The translations under genes were made by a program, and so were the position numbers. From Eupeodes corollae (Eukaryota; Arthropoda; Insecta; Diptera; Syrphidae), in contig NC_079147.1 in assembly GCF_945859685.1 (NCBI RefSeq), positions 249,974,572-250,038,571 on the forward strand: a DNA stretch of 64,000 nt. Direction: 5' to 3'. Every line of letters begins with the position of its first letter. The stretch's first letter is position 1. Positions 44,474 to 55,300 of the stretch are shown one piece after another. The notes beneath the pieces were generated by a model. The model saw only the letters and a list, made by a program, of their open reading frames with translations, was not told where the DNA came from and ran no database searches.

Positions 44474-44639
44474 GACCCTTATCATCCCCGTCCTGCTATA
44501 CGGTGCAGAAGCATGGACTATGACAAAAGCGGATGAAAGCACCTTTGGTCGCTTCGAGAGAAAAGTTCTTTGTGATCTACGGTCCCATATGCATCGAAAG
44601 GGAGTGGAAGAGGAGATGGAACGATGATTTTTTTATAAT

Positions 44640-46160
44640 TGAAGATCCGAAGTAAAAAGTAGAGGCAGCCAGTGTACAAGGTGAATGTTAGCATTCGCCC
44701 CAACCACGACCTGGAAAACAGAGCCTTACTGAATCTCCTTTATCTTCCAAATAATATGACAGAATGGTTTTATACGGTTCAATGACGATTCCTTGGCAAA
44801 TGCCATAATCGCCGAGCAAACGGGACCAGGGACCAATTCCCTTGTTAGTGACGTAGGTCTAGCTTCAGCTCATCTTCAACTCAATAAACAACAAAAAGTC
44901 GGCAGGTGTCGATGGTACATCTAACGTTGTACTAAGACATTAACCGATGGAGGCAATTGACATTTACACCACACTCTTCATTAATGCATATTATCGAGTG
45001 CATTGGAAGACCGCTGTGGTTCATCCTCTCCCGAAAAAGGGAAAGGACAACTCCAACCCGTCAAATCTTCGGTCGATTCTTCCGAGCATCAGCAAAGTTT
45101 TCGAAAAAATCGTTGATAGGGCTCTGACTAAGTGGGCTGCGGACAACAAAATAATTCCGGATAAACAGTTCGGGTTCAAGGCGGGTCATGACACAATTCA
45201 TGCTGCGTCTAAACTCGTTTCTGATATCCAATGGAATAAATCAAAACTACAATGCACAGGTGCTGTTCTGGTTGATTTGGAAAAGGCCTTTGACACCGTA
45301 TGGTTAGAGGGTCTTTACCTAAAACTGAGCAGGCATTGGCATAAGCAAGCCATTGTTGTATAAACGTTATGATATGCTTAACGGTAGAAAGTTTGCTGTC
45401 AATTAAAAATGGTCTTCAACAGGGAGCGGTGAATCTACTGATTCTCTTCAGCATTTACACCATCGATCTGATAGGTAGGGTGCGTACGCCGACGGTCTAA
45501 TTGCCTACAGAACGGCCCGAAAGGTTGAGGTTATTAGAATTCTCTTGCAGCGTTATTTCGACAAGATTCAGTGGTATTGCGACGACTGGAAACTGAAAAT
45601 AAATGTCCAGAAGTCGGAGATAATTCTGTTACGGACTCCGTTGGCTAGGGCAACGAAGGATACGTGCAAAAATTGGGGCAAGATGGTCATCGTTGATATT
45701 CACGGGCAGTCATTAGCGAGCAAAACTGTAGTGAAGTACCTCGGTATCTGGTTAGATAAGTATTTATATTTCGACAGACATATAAATGCTGCTCGGAATA
45801 GGGCCAGAGGAGCCTTCGCTCTGACGAAACGGCTGTTTTTTAGCAGTCGGCTTGACCCTAGAGTGAAGGTAATTTGCTACATGGCCCTTATACGGCCGAT
45901 GATCGTTTATGGTTCTCCTGGGTGGTTCAGCGTTGCCCCTTTCCAGAAGGAGAAGTTCCGGATGTTTGAGCGGCATTGTTTACGAAGCTGTACCGGTTTA
46001 TATCGAACAGCCGAATCTTCTTCTGTGCATTACTATTCCAACGAGGTTCTATACAATGGGGCTCGAATTAACAGAATTGACAAGGTCACATTGCAAGAGC
46101 TATGTCTTCGACCAACAATTTAATTTCCGGGGCGTTCTATCCGAACGACGAGTATTTTGA
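44640..46160 (+). mobile_element. Jockey-like LINE fragment (RT region)
   Basis: It begins near 44640 (LENRALLNLLYLPNNMTEW) and runs to about 46160. The RT parts are 44947-45363 and 45482-46123. No 5' endonuclease and no 3' tail are recognised. It directly follows the truncated RTE copy A. The clade is uncertain: the WKTAVVHPLPKKGK..NP.N.RSI.PSISKVFEKI motifs fit Jockey/I-group RTs. Confidence 0.75.
44947..46123 (+). pseudogene. Reverse transcriptase of Jockey-like LINE
   Basis: The first block (44947-45363) reads HWKTAVVHPLPKKGKDNSNP, LRSILPSISKVFEKIVDRAL, DKQFGFKAGHDTIHAASKL and AVLVDLEKAFDTVWLEGLY with the first catalytic Asp. After broken frames, 45482 reads AYADGLIAYRTARKVE, so the catalytic YADD is YADG. 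The last block (45545-46123) has WKLKINVQKSEIILLRTP, VKYLGIWLDKYLYFDRHI, RLDPRVKVICYMALIRPMIV and FERHCLRSCTGLYR. The loss of the second Asp and the frameshift near 45363 inactivate it. Confidence 0.85.
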
Positions 46161-46339
46161 GAGTGCACGCTTGAGCGGCTTCATTGCACCAGAGGCATTC
46201 CTATTTTTAGACAAATGGTCTGATACAGGATAGATTGGCAGTTCCGTTAATCTACCAAAAATTAAATTTATCGTGGAAGTACCTTATACAGCCCTTAACA
46301 TCCAATGGGAATTGGAATTTCTATGTCCGAACTCAAGGT

Positions 46340-46374
46340 GAAGCCGAAGCTGAAGCGTGTTTATGTTCCAGCCA
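46340..46374 (+). mobile_element. Solo terminal repeat of the MITE family
   Basis: GAAGCCGAAGCTGAAGCGTG followed by TTTATGTTCCAGCCA matches the right terminal repeat of the MITE at 58947-59285 in about 32 of 35 bases. No partner repeat and no TAA duplication are seen nearby, so it is an isolated end. Confidence 0.7.
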
Positions 46375-47715
46375 ACAACGTTTAACAATTCAAAATATCG
46401 ACATGCATCTTAAAAAAAATTTACTTTGATTAAATTAAAAAATAAGAATTCAAATGTTTTCACTCAAATCTTTAAAAATCCATATATTTTTATATCTTTT
46501 GACTTTTTTGGAATATGTAAAAGTGAGTCACATTTAAAAAAAAAAAATAATATTTAAAATACTGGAAATTCCTTCTTGAAAATGAATAGTGCGTCATTGA
46601 GACGTTTCGTTGGTTGCAAAAAAACGAAATAAAATCTTATTCAAAGAACTTATGCGCACGTAGTTATCCAATAAACGAGATTCATTCCGATCACACCGCA
46701 CAGCGCCATGGGGTTATACGTCCTAAGAATTTCAATACGAACAAATCTTATAGAAAACGACTAACTCACTGCTTTGCTTGCCCTCTTCTCCCTTTACCTC
46801 TGTAAACTTAAACACTTTTCTTACATTACATACGTGTATATGTGTTGTATATGTACATATGTATGTGATTTTGGTGTTCTTTGTGTGGTGGAAATTGCAG
46901 GCGGCGACAAAAATCATCCTTTTTGGGGACACAGTCACGTTTTTTAAGTCGACTTAGGTTTTTAATACAATCCTTTATTTTTTTTGTGTCTTCTCTTCTC
47001 AAAGGCAAAAGCCAAAAAGGATGCGATGATAAGAATATTCGTGAGTCAAGTCTACATATGAACGGGGGGACTCGGGAGTATATACCAAATGAATTCGTAC
47101 GTGATGTTTTATTTTATTACATTTTTGTTGAAGTGGATTTTTATACCATTTGCCAGAGGATAATGCTTAATACTTCTCGTTCGCATATAGACTAAAATTA
47201 TGTCATCCTATCATTTTTATAGTTTTTTGAGTGAGGTCTTTTTTTTCGAAAAATGAAAATGGAAAAACACACACACAGAAAAAGAATAAGAAGAAATTTG
47301 TGTGACAATTGATTTATAACGTTCTTCATTATGTCAATTGAGTTGTTGACTTGACTTTTTTTTAAAGGACAAGAAGAGCGCTTTTGAGTTAAAAATGATT
47401 GCTCTTAGAATTGAATAATAGTTTATTGTAAAAAAAGCTATATATGGCCAAATGTCATTTAAATTTTTCAGCAACATTTTGATATCGAATGAGGCTAAAA
47501 CAGTGGGTTAAGTTATCATAGCAAGATGACAATTGGGTCAAAAGTAGCAATCAAAAAAGGTCATACAAGAGTGGCTGCTCACATCGAACAGAGTCTTTCA
47601 AACGTATTATGAATCAAAACCATAATATAGGATTTTACAATAAAAGGTTTTATTTTGATATGAAAACAAAACGAATATTTTTAAAGAAAAATTAATGGAT
47701 GTTTATCTCATTGTA
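46375..47715. other. AT-rich non-coding stretch
   Basis: No gene recognised. A TATATGTACATATGTATGTG tract lies near 46845-46868. Confidence 0.5.
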
Positions 47716-47800
47716 AAGGGTGATTTTTTAGATTTTATCTTTTTGACAATACCTGGTTTAAACAGCTGGGGCTAGTTTGGTGTTTTGTTTCACTGTCAAA

Positions 47801-48133
47801 CATCTTCAGTTTCAAATCAAATGGGGTGGCGCAACAGTCCGTTGTGAACCAGGGCGTAGTGACTTACAACTCTCAACCATTCCTGTGTGCGAGTACTGTT
47901 CTCAGGAATGGAAGGGACCTACAATTTTAGGCCGAATCCGAACGGCTAGTTTTGAGAAAGCACTTTTTCATGACAAGAATTACTCTTGAAGGATTTGTCA
48001 ATTCCTCGCAAGAGGCAGTACCCGCGAAAATTAATTAAATTAAGGTGGCACAGGCAGGGATTGAACCCAAGACCTCTTGCATGACAGTCCAACGCACTAA
48101 CCATCATGCTACGGGTACTACCATCTTCAGTTT
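47801..48133. repeat. 12-bp target-site duplication around SINE
   Basis: CATCTTCAGTTT is present at 47801-47812 and 48122-48133, bracketing the SINE exactly. Confidence 0.95.
47813..48121 (-). mobile_element. tRNA-derived SINE nested in mariner
   Basis: A full-length (309 bp) copy in reverse orientation. On the minus strand it begins GTAGTACCCGTAGCATGATG, has the B box GGTTCAATCCC (complement at 48057-48067), the same body as the 9625 copy, and ends GTTGCGCCACCCC then ATTTGATTTG. It is close to the LOA-nested copies, with differences such as CCCGTAGC for CCCGTGGC and TGTGCGAGTACTG. The perfect 12-bp target duplication suggests a fairly young insertion. Confidence 0.95.
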
Positions 48134-48149
48134 GGTCTATGATTTAACC

Positions 48150-48730
48150 ATGAATCGTCTTACAAACGAACACCGCTTGCAAATAATTTAATTTTATTAT
48201 CAAAATGCGTGCTCTGATAAGAAAGTTCATCGCGCGCTTCTTCCATTTTATGGTCAGTTTAATCGACCCACTGAAGCCGCTAATCGGGCTATTGTAACTT
48301 AATTTTGGAGTGAATATCAAACGTCACAGTTTGGTGGCATCATTGGATGTTACTTCTACAAAGATGTGAAGCGGAACGTAACTATGAATGTTGAGCGCTA
48401 CCGTAAGATGATATTGAACTTTTTTTTTCCCATAATGCAAAAGGTTGACTTGCATGACATGTGGTTTCAACAAGACTGTGCCACATGCCACACAGTACGC
48501 GCAACAATAGACTTATTGAGAGGCGTGTTCGGTGAATACTTTATTTCACATTCGGAACCGATCAATTGGTCGCCTAGATCGTGCGATTTACGCCTTTAAA
48601 CTATTTTTTGTGGGGCTATGTTAAAGCCGGCTGAAATGTTGGAAAGAGAATGCGAAAATTGGACTAAGCGGATGGACCATTTGAGGCGCAGTCAAGATCA
48701 ACAATTTCATGAAATAATCTCCAAAAAGTA
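48150..48730 (+). pseudogene. mariner transposase remnant
   Basis: The N-terminus MNRLTNEHRLQII is followed by FYYQNACSDKKVHRALLPFY and FNRPTEAANRAIV, the helix-turn-helix region. An internal deletion then leads to FGGIIGCYFYKDVKRNVTM, VERYRKMILNFFFPIMQKVD and LHDMWFQQDCATCHTVRATI with the second catalytic Asp. INWSPRSCDLRL, FCGAMLKP and NWTKRMDHLRRSQDQQFHE follow to the natural stop near 48730. The first Asp block (FSDEAHFWL) is inside the deletion, and stop codons are present, so it is inactive. The catalytic spacing cannot be read because of the deletion. Confidence 0.85.
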
Positions 48731-48804
48731 AATTAATATGGACCGTACTATCGATTCAAATTAATATTTCATGTTATTTTTAAAGCTATTATATAGCTTT
48801 TAGA

Positions 48805-50029
48805 TTCAAATGGCAGACATGTGCATTCAAGAGGACACAAACGTCCACAAGTTTTTTTTTTCTCAAAACCCAATCAACGGTGGTGTCTACAGTTCCAGTA
48901 AGGTTGAACTACTAAGTGAACACCTTATAATGCCTCTACGACATATTCGGAGCCCAGGCCTATAAGGAGCGGACCAGCAAGCCTTGTATAAGGACGGATT
49001 CACTGTTGACAACCAACGCAAACGAAATAAGGACAACGAATTTTGGATCTGTACGTAAAATATTAGGTCCCTTATATATATGCAAGGCAGATATTACCGC
49101 CATCCAAGAAGTGCGATAGGATGGACCGGGCAAACGCAAACTAAAAAACTGCGATGTATATTACGGCGACTGCTACCGAGAACAAATAAACCGTCTTTTT
49201 GGGTGTGGATTCCTTGTTGGAACTAGACTCAACCCAAAAACTCGTAAGTTTCAAGAGTGTGAGCGAGCGCATCACGACAATCCGCATCAAGGCTAAATTC
49301 TCCAACATAAGACTTATATGCGCGCATGCCTCAACAGAGGAAAAAGATAAAGACACCAAAGACATATTCTTCGAGCTTTTTGACAAGACTTATGAGCAGT
49401 GCCCTTTCTATGACATTAAAATTATATTAGGAGATTTTAACGCCAAGCTAGGAAGAGAAGACATCTTTGGTGGCACAATCGGGAGATACAGCCTACACGA
49501 CACCACCTCCGATGACGGATTTAGGCTGATCGATTTCGTTGCGGGGCGAGACGTTCTGGTAGCTAGTACGCAGTTCACACATCTCAATATCCACAAGGGG
49601 ACATGGAAAACTCCTGATCAATTAACCGTCAAACAGATTGACCACATTGCGATCGACGCACGACACTTCTCCAGTATACAGGATATCCGAAAATTCCGAG
49701 GGGCCAACATTGGCTCGGACCACTACCTCGTTGTAGCCAAGGTACGGCTACGGATATCCCGATCCAAGCCAAAACAAGGAAGTACTGTGAGAAGATTCGA
49801 CGTTAGACGGCTACAATCGCAAGAGACTGCCATGTCCTTCTCCGATCGAGTCTCTAATAGCCTCCTAAGGAGTCCCATGCTTCCTGCATTAAGCATTGAA
49901 AACCAGTGGCAACATTGCCTTGCAGCCATCAGAGAAGTGGTTGTTAGCAACGAAAAAGATTGGGCTCGTGTTGGTCATACAAATGACTTAAGGATGTTTT
50001 TATTGCAAAGGAAGTTCTTCAAGAAATAG
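48805..50029 (+). mobile_element. RTE-type retrotransposon, copy B (5' half)
   Basis: It shares the 5' start and leader with copy A (TTCAAATGGCAGACATGTGC, then CAACGGTGGTGTCTACAGTT and ATTCGGAGCCCAGGCCTATA). The endonuclease follows. It ends abruptly after the endonuclease near 49950-50029, so RT and 3' end are lost. Loss of the 3' side again points to a later deletion, since target-primed insertion truncates at the 5' side. Confidence 0.88.
49199..50029 (+). CDS. RTE endonuclease domain, long open frame
   Basis: This 276-codon frame holds most of an AP-like endonuclease. LICAHASTEEKDKDTKDIFF is near residues 39-58, then come IILGDFNAKLG (GDFNAK at 78-83), HLNIHKGTWKTPD (128-140), QIDHIAIDARH (146-156) and GSDHYLVVAKV (172-182). 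The GDFN, D-H and SDH motifs needed for catalysis are intact. The N-terminal strand with TWN and the QE(I/V)R motif lies upstream in other frames (about 49035-49125), so the full domain is not translatable. The last 30 residues (from VSNEKDWARV) no longer resemble the RTE linker. Confidence 0.85.
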   Translation: MGVDSLLELDSTQKLVSFKSVSERITTIRIKAKFSNIRLICAHASTEEKDKDTKDIFFELFDKTYEQCPFYDIKIILGDFNAKLGREDIFGGTIGRYSLHDTTSDDGFRLIDFVAGRDVLVASTQFTHLNIHKGTWKTPDQLTVKQIDHIAIDARHFSSIQDIRKFRGANIGSDHYLVVAKVRLRISRSKPKQGSTVRRFDVRRLQSQETAMSFSDRVSNSLLRSPMLPALSIENQWQHCLAAIREVVVSNEKDWARVGHTNDLRMFLLQRKFFKK

Positions 50030-50181
50030 TTATTGTAAACGTAATACAATGATAGTACATCAACAAATCTTTTATCTTTGTTTTTGGACAACTTGAAAAT
50101 ATCTTTTCATATTGAAAACAAACTATCAAATCCAAAATTGATTGAGGGCTCAACTTAAAACATTAACAAACAGAAAAAAAT

Positions 50182-50765
50182 AAAATGCAGGACTGGTTCG
50201 CATGAACTCGCTCATGTATTCAAAAATGTCTGTGTAAAACTATTTCCTGTATTGAATTAAAATGTACCTGCAAAAAAGATTGTTTTCAAAAATGTAAATG
50301 CCATTTGATGTCTCATGAAAAAATATTTTTTTTTTTTAAATTTGCGTTTGAAAATCGTTTTTGAATTTTAGTTTAATAATAGTTTTGGTATATAATTTTG
50401 AACTTATTATTAGACGACTGGCATTTCAATTTTGTAAAATGATATTTTTGGCAGAAAAAAAATAGTTTAGTTCTTGAGAAAACTTAAAAACAAAATAACG
50501 GTTCTAGCTGGGATGGGATAGCCTTTATATATTTTTTATATTGAAAGAAGTTAAACTAAAAACACAAATTTTAGCAAGAATTTAAAAAAATTATCGATTT
50601 TTGACCGTACAAATTTGTATTGAAACTACTGTTATTTTTAGTTTGAAAAAATCGGGTTCGGTTTTTCGTGTTCTCTACCATCGTTATGTCATGTTCGATA
50701 AAAAACTCGAAATCGAGTTTGTTTACGAATGCAAAGCTTGACATACCTATATGTATGATAGATAA
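50182..50765 (+). repeat. AT-rich repeat family B, copy 1
   Basis: It begins with AAAATGCAGGACTGG, then TCGCATGAACTCGCTCATGT. It continues with TTTTCAAAAATGTAAATGCC and ends with CTACCATCGTTATGTCATGT, CTCGAAATCGAGTTTG and ACGAATGCAAAGCTTGACAT. It is AT-rich, non-coding and shares ends and internal phrases with 51238 and 52755. Its 3' hairpin is degenerate. Confidence 0.65.
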
Positions 50766-51237
50766 AGATATGTATATACAAAATTATTGGGAGATCGATA
50801 AGCTTTGAAAATGTCGTTAAGGATAAGGAAACAATAAATAATTTTCGTCTATTGAAAAGTAAACGATGAGAATTAGGGCATTATTTTCTTAAATCAAGTC
50901 GTTGTTATTGAAATACGGCCTAGACATTTTCAACAGCCCTTTTGACTGGAAATTATGATAAAGGGGTTTCTAAGCATAGATATGTATGTCGAAAATGACA
51001 AAAGGGTTCCACTAGAATACATCAGAAAAGACGTAACTTCACTGCAAATGCAAATATTCAAGCGATTTTTAATTCTCTACAAAGTTTTAAGACTACATAC
51101 AAGAGTGAGAGAAAAAAGGAGTAGATTCAGTCGATTTTAATTAAAATTGAAGCAGGTAAAAAACCAGATATTGAAAATGTAGATTTCAATATTTTGATGA
51201 TGGTGCGAAGTAGGAAGTAGATTTTAAATTCATTTGA
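50766..51237. other. Non-coding spacer
   Basis: Nothing recognised. Chance frames only. Confidence 0.4.
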
Positions 51238-51381
51238 AAATAAAATGCACGACTGGGTCGCACGAACTTGCTCCTGTATGCTAAGAGTATGTTTAAAAAA
51301 GTACTTATAAAAAAAAATATACCTGTGAATTAAGTTTGTCTTCAAAGATATAAATGCCATTATGTACAATTGTACATAATG
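51238..51381 (+). repeat. AT-rich repeat family B, 5' fragment ending in a palindrome
   Basis: Starts AAAATGCACGACTGGGTCGC, then ACGAACTTGCTCCTGT, and later AAGTTTGTCTTCAAAGATAT and AAATGCCATT. It stops at a perfect 24-bp palindrome (51358-51381, CATTATGTACAA and its complement). Confidence 0.7.
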
Positions 51382-52754
51382 AAAACCATAGTACTCTCAT
51401 GACCAGAAACTTTTAGGGCGACCAGATGCATAGTCGTTGGCGTGGCGTTAGTATCGAAAGTGGAGAAATTCAGCGGGAGCGAGAGAAAAATATAATTTCC
51501 ATTCCCATAAGCATTAAGCAGCCAGCAGAATAAGGGAGATAATTAATTTTCGACCCAAAAAGTCTACACAATTTCCTTCATTCTACTTGAGTCTATCCTT
51601 GTACAATATATTTTCACATAAAGAGCTTCCATATGAAGGTTGACGAATTTGGTTTTGTTTTATTTATATCAATGCACTTTATATAAAAAACAAAATGGCT
51701 TAATATTGTATCTAATAAGGGGATGAAACAAACTTTTGCATGCTTACGTCATCTGTTTAGGATCTTTTACCGATATTTGTTTTTATTTACATTCATAAGT
51801 CTGCTTTTACTTGGGTACGATCTTTGTAAATATATGAAAAATGGTTTGTATTATGTATAAGGCTACGATGCGATTCAAAGCTTTTTTCCTTTAGATAGAG
51901 CTTTATTGTAATTTCATATTAGAAGCATCAGGATGGAAAATAAATAAGATAAGAAAGAGGCAGACCATGAATGTTTAAATTGTAAAGCGATCGCCTATTG
52001 GTTGTGCAGTTAGGTAGCAGGTAAATGTCTTAAACGAATAAAGAATAGTTCATTGGCGTGCTTAGCTTTATGCAGATAGATAGATAAGGACATGTTTATG
52101 ATGATAATGAAGGAATGTTATTGGTAGCTAAAAGGTACATACTACATTCCTTCTTTACTATAAGATTTCAGCGCTAACATGGAGTTTTTACGTTCAGTTT
52201 ATTTATTTTGTTAATGTTTAAAAAAATAACAAGCATACGTACAGGTACAAGAAATTGCTATTCATGTGTTGTTTAAGGTCAGGCTTTTGAGCATTTTGGA
52301 TTTTAGTTATGAAGTGACACGTAAGCAGTAGTTGTAGAAGTTGTACGTAATACCTTTATAAGTAGGTATAATGTGTATACGTTGAAAAAGTGATTCTAAT
52401 AGAAAATACATATACTCTTTCTGGCCCGTTTCTTTAACTTGTACTAAGTATTTATTCTTTTATATAGGCGAAGGCAAGTAAATCATGTGTGAAACAACCT
52501 TATTCGTAAAAAATAATATTTTAAAATCACATATACAAAGTTACCAAGATATTACTTCTTGATAGACACTTTAAAATAGACTGTTGATTAAATATATCAT
52601 ATTCGTTAATCCGATACAGTTGCGCTACATGGGCGGCCATTGTTGGTATTTACAATAATTTTAGTTATAAAAATACATAAATACATATGTACCAAATGCA
52701 CTAATTTAGTTAAAAGCTAGGAATGTAATTACAATTTTGTCAAAATAATGCGCT
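51382..52754. other. AT-rich non-coding stretch
   Basis: No gene or repeat recognised. Confidence 0.5.
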
Positions 52755-53653
52755 CTTTCGGGATCATGCACAGTTAAAATATTAAAAAAAAAATTATTTT
52801 AATATTCAAAATTTCGCCCGAAAAATAAGTTTGTCTTCAAAAATTTAAATGCCATTTTATTAATAAAAAAACATTTTATTTTTCAAATTTTTTTTATGAA
52901 AATCGTTAGAGCGGTTTTTTTTTAAATTAATTTTTTATATATAAAATTTTTCAATTTTGTTCTAAAAATATTTTTGGTACGCAGTTGCTTAGAGATTGTT
53001 AATATACGCTATACGTTTGAATTTCGTAAAAAAATGATGAAACGTTTTTGAGATATCGAATTTTGAAAAAATAAAATTCAATATTTTTTTAAAAATCCAA
53101 ACAATAAAAAATTGCACTTTTGATAATCAAATATTGTTAAAGCAATATAAGAGCTTATTCAGAAAAAAAATTATTGAAATCGGTTTATAAATTACTGAGA
53201 AAATTAAAAAACAAAATAACGATTCTATGAGCGGTACCTTTCCTGAGCAATACAAAAATTTGTTTTTCTTATTAAAAGAAGGCAAGATAAAAAATAAAAT
53301 TTGGGAGAAAATTTAAGAAAAATCTATCGGTTTGTTTTTGAGAAAATTCGAATTTTCGTTTTTTGCCCAAAAATATTGTATGGTGGCCACTGTTAGTTTT
53401 GATCTTAAAAAAAAAATGAAAAAAACGCCTAACGCGAATCTGCTCAAAACCTTAACTTCCAAGTTTGAACTCAATCGACCCAATGGTTTAGGCTGTAGGA
53501 GCGTGGACAGACAGACAAAACCGACCGGACGGAATCGCGGGACCCACTTTTTTCGACTGGTCTACCATCGTAATATCATGTTTGATTAAAATCTCGAGTT
53601 CGAAATTTTGCACGAATGCAAAACTTGCCATATAGTTCCTATATGTCGCAAGT
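52755..53653 (+). repeat. AT-rich repeat family B, copy 2 (complete 3' end)
   Basis: It shares AAGTTTGTCTTCAAAAATTT and AAATGCCATTTTA with the other copies. The 3' part is GC-richer: GTGGACAGACAGACAAAACC, GGACGGAATCGCGGGACCCA, TCTACCATCGTAATATCATG, CTCGAGTTCGAAATTTTGCA. It ends in a stem-loop at 53623-53653 (ACTTG..ATATAG..CTATAT..CAAGT) followed by A-rich sequence. The GACAGACAGACA plus hairpin end recalls non-autonomous elements I have seen in insect DNA, but I cannot name the class. Confidence 0.6.
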
Positions 53654-53689
53654 AAAAAAGAAGAAGATCTACTTCAATTGAAGTAAAGT

Positions 53690-54774
53690 GGTCACGCTGC
53701 GCTGAAGTACTAGGTTTGTCACGGCCACAACAGCGAAACCCCAGAGCAGAAGAGGAGTGAGAAACACCGTATTCTATGATGGAAAAAAGAGAGTAGGAGA
53801 AATGCGCGATCGAGGAGATAGAGGGATGTCACAACAGGAATGAGGATCGTAAATTTTACCAAAAGATAACAAAAACCTCCCAAGGGTACCAGCCACGAAC
53901 CGAAGACTGTAAAGACGATCAGGGGAACATCGTAGTAGAACCGCAGTCTATGTTGAGAATATGAAAAGACCACTTCTCCAAATTATATAACGGCGATGAC
54001 GAACCGAATTCCGCTGTAAGAGAGATAGAACCACTCAACCTAGGCGACGCATTTCAACAATTCCACCTACCTGACCTCGACGAAGTGAAGATAGCAATAT
54101 CTAATCTGAAGTCATACAAAGCTGCTGGGGTGACGGTATCGCTGCCGAACTATTCAAAGCAGCAGGCGATGACTTGGTACGGAGCATGCACCAACTCATC
54201 TGCAAAATATGGTCGGAAGAAAGCATGCCCGATGAATGGAATCTCAGCATAGTGTGCCCGATACATAACAAAGGAGACCCTCTAAATTGCGTCACCTACA
54301 GAGAGCATTAGTCTCCTTAACATTGCATATATAAGATCCTCCCTACCGTATTATGTCAATGTCTGAAGCCGTTCGTCAACAACCTGACTGGTCCTTATCA
54401 GTGTGGCTTCAGACCAGGAAAGTCTACTATCGACCAAGTATTCCTTCTACGGAAGGTTTTGGAAAAAACCCAGGAACTTCCAATTGATACCCACCATTTC
54501 TTTATCGATTTTAAAGCCGCGTACGACAGCATCCATAGAGAAGAGCTCTACAGAGCAATGTCTAGTTTTGGCATCCTTTTCAAACTTATCCGTTTGTACA
54601 GAATGACGATAGAGAATGGACTCTGCTTCTTCAACATCGTTCTGGAAAGAATTATTCAAAATTCAACCGTAAACACTAGAGGCACAGTGTTCCAAAGGTC
54701 CATTCAATTAGATGTCAGTGGAGCGTTTTGAGCATTGCGACGGAAGCGAAGAAGATGGGTTTAGTGATGTTAAA
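53690..54774 (+). mobile_element. RTE-type retrotransposon, copy C (linker and RT)
   Basis: The linker part (53740-54000) contains EDRKFYQKITKTSQGYQPRT and EDCKDDQGNIVVEPQSML. The RT part (54000-54730) has LPDLDEVKIAISNLKSYKAA, MHQLICKIWSEESMPDEWNL, SIVCPIHNKGDPLNCVTYRE, PYQCGFRPGKSTIDQVF and IDTHHFFIDFKAAYDSIHRE. It skips from MTIENG to LCFFNIVLERII and from RSIQL to DVSGAF, so the FDVKKGFRQGDALS block and the whole YADD block are deleted. The 3' end is replaced by an inverted RTE piece at 54775. Confidence 0.85.
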
Positions 54775-55300
54775 AAAAATGCATCTCATTGTCAAAAGCC
54801 TTCATTTACATCAAAAGGTTCTGTTAAGTTGTTTCCAACGTTTATGTAGCAGCGCGAATTCTCCATGGTCATCCATGGTCATTATTTTGTAAGCGATGTT
54901 AAGGTTCTCTTCTGAGGGTCAATTTATCGGGCATACTTTCTTCCGACCATATTTTACAGATAAGTTGGTGCATACTCCTAACCAAATTATCTCCAGCTGT
55001 TTTAAAGAGTTCAGCATTGTTAGACTTCAGCTTAGATATGACAATCTTTATTTCTTCTATTTTGGGAAAGCGGGATTGTTGGCTTTCATCGTCTATATTG
55101 AATAGATCATCCTGAGTGGCAGCGGAATTCGGTTCATTGTCGCCATTATACAGTCTGCAGAAGTGGTCCTTTCAGATCCTCATAAGGCTCTTGAGCAGCT
55201 CTCATCCTTATATAAGGTGGAGATTTGTGTACCTGTTGTTTGGCTGCATTTGCCTTTCGATATTTCTCATCAAACCAATCATATTTTATTAGTGGGTTCT
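54775..55300 (-). mobile_element. RTE-type fragment, inverted (copy C')
   Basis: The reverse complement carries the linker (NPLIKYDWFDEKYRKANAAK) near 55300. It then has DDLFNIDDESQQSRF and KIVISKLKSNNAEL, VRSMHQLICKIWSEESMPDK near 54940, and finally RCYINVGNNLTEPFDV near 54810. The NYRGISLLN to DFKAAYDSI part is deleted between the last two blocks. The piece faces copy C head to head. Confidence 0.85.

Larger units (their letters stand above)
41748..44628 (+). mobile_element. RTE-type retrotransposon, copy A
   Basis: The 5' start TTCAAATGG..GACATGTGCATTCAAGAGG is shared with copy B at 48805, which suggests a natural 5' end. A long leader with no protein follows to about 42280. Then come the endonuclease (42285-43020), a charged linker (43196-43600) and the RT (43600-44620). 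It breaks off at GRGDGTMI-like sequence near 44628, before the C-terminal GHVER domain and 3' UTR, and a Jockey-like LINE follows. It is several times frameshifted. Confidence 0.88.
47716..48804 (+). mobile_element. mariner-like transposon, SINE-interrupted, 3' truncated
   Basis: It starts AAGGGTGATTTTTTAG after a TA (47714-47715), which resembles the GGGTGATTTTTT terminus of a common insect mariner group. A leader follows, interrupted by the SINE at 47813-48121. The transposase then begins at ATGAATCGTCTTACAAACGA (48150). The 3' terminal repeat is missing: the sequence stops at about 48804, where RTE copy B begins. Confidence 0.8.
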
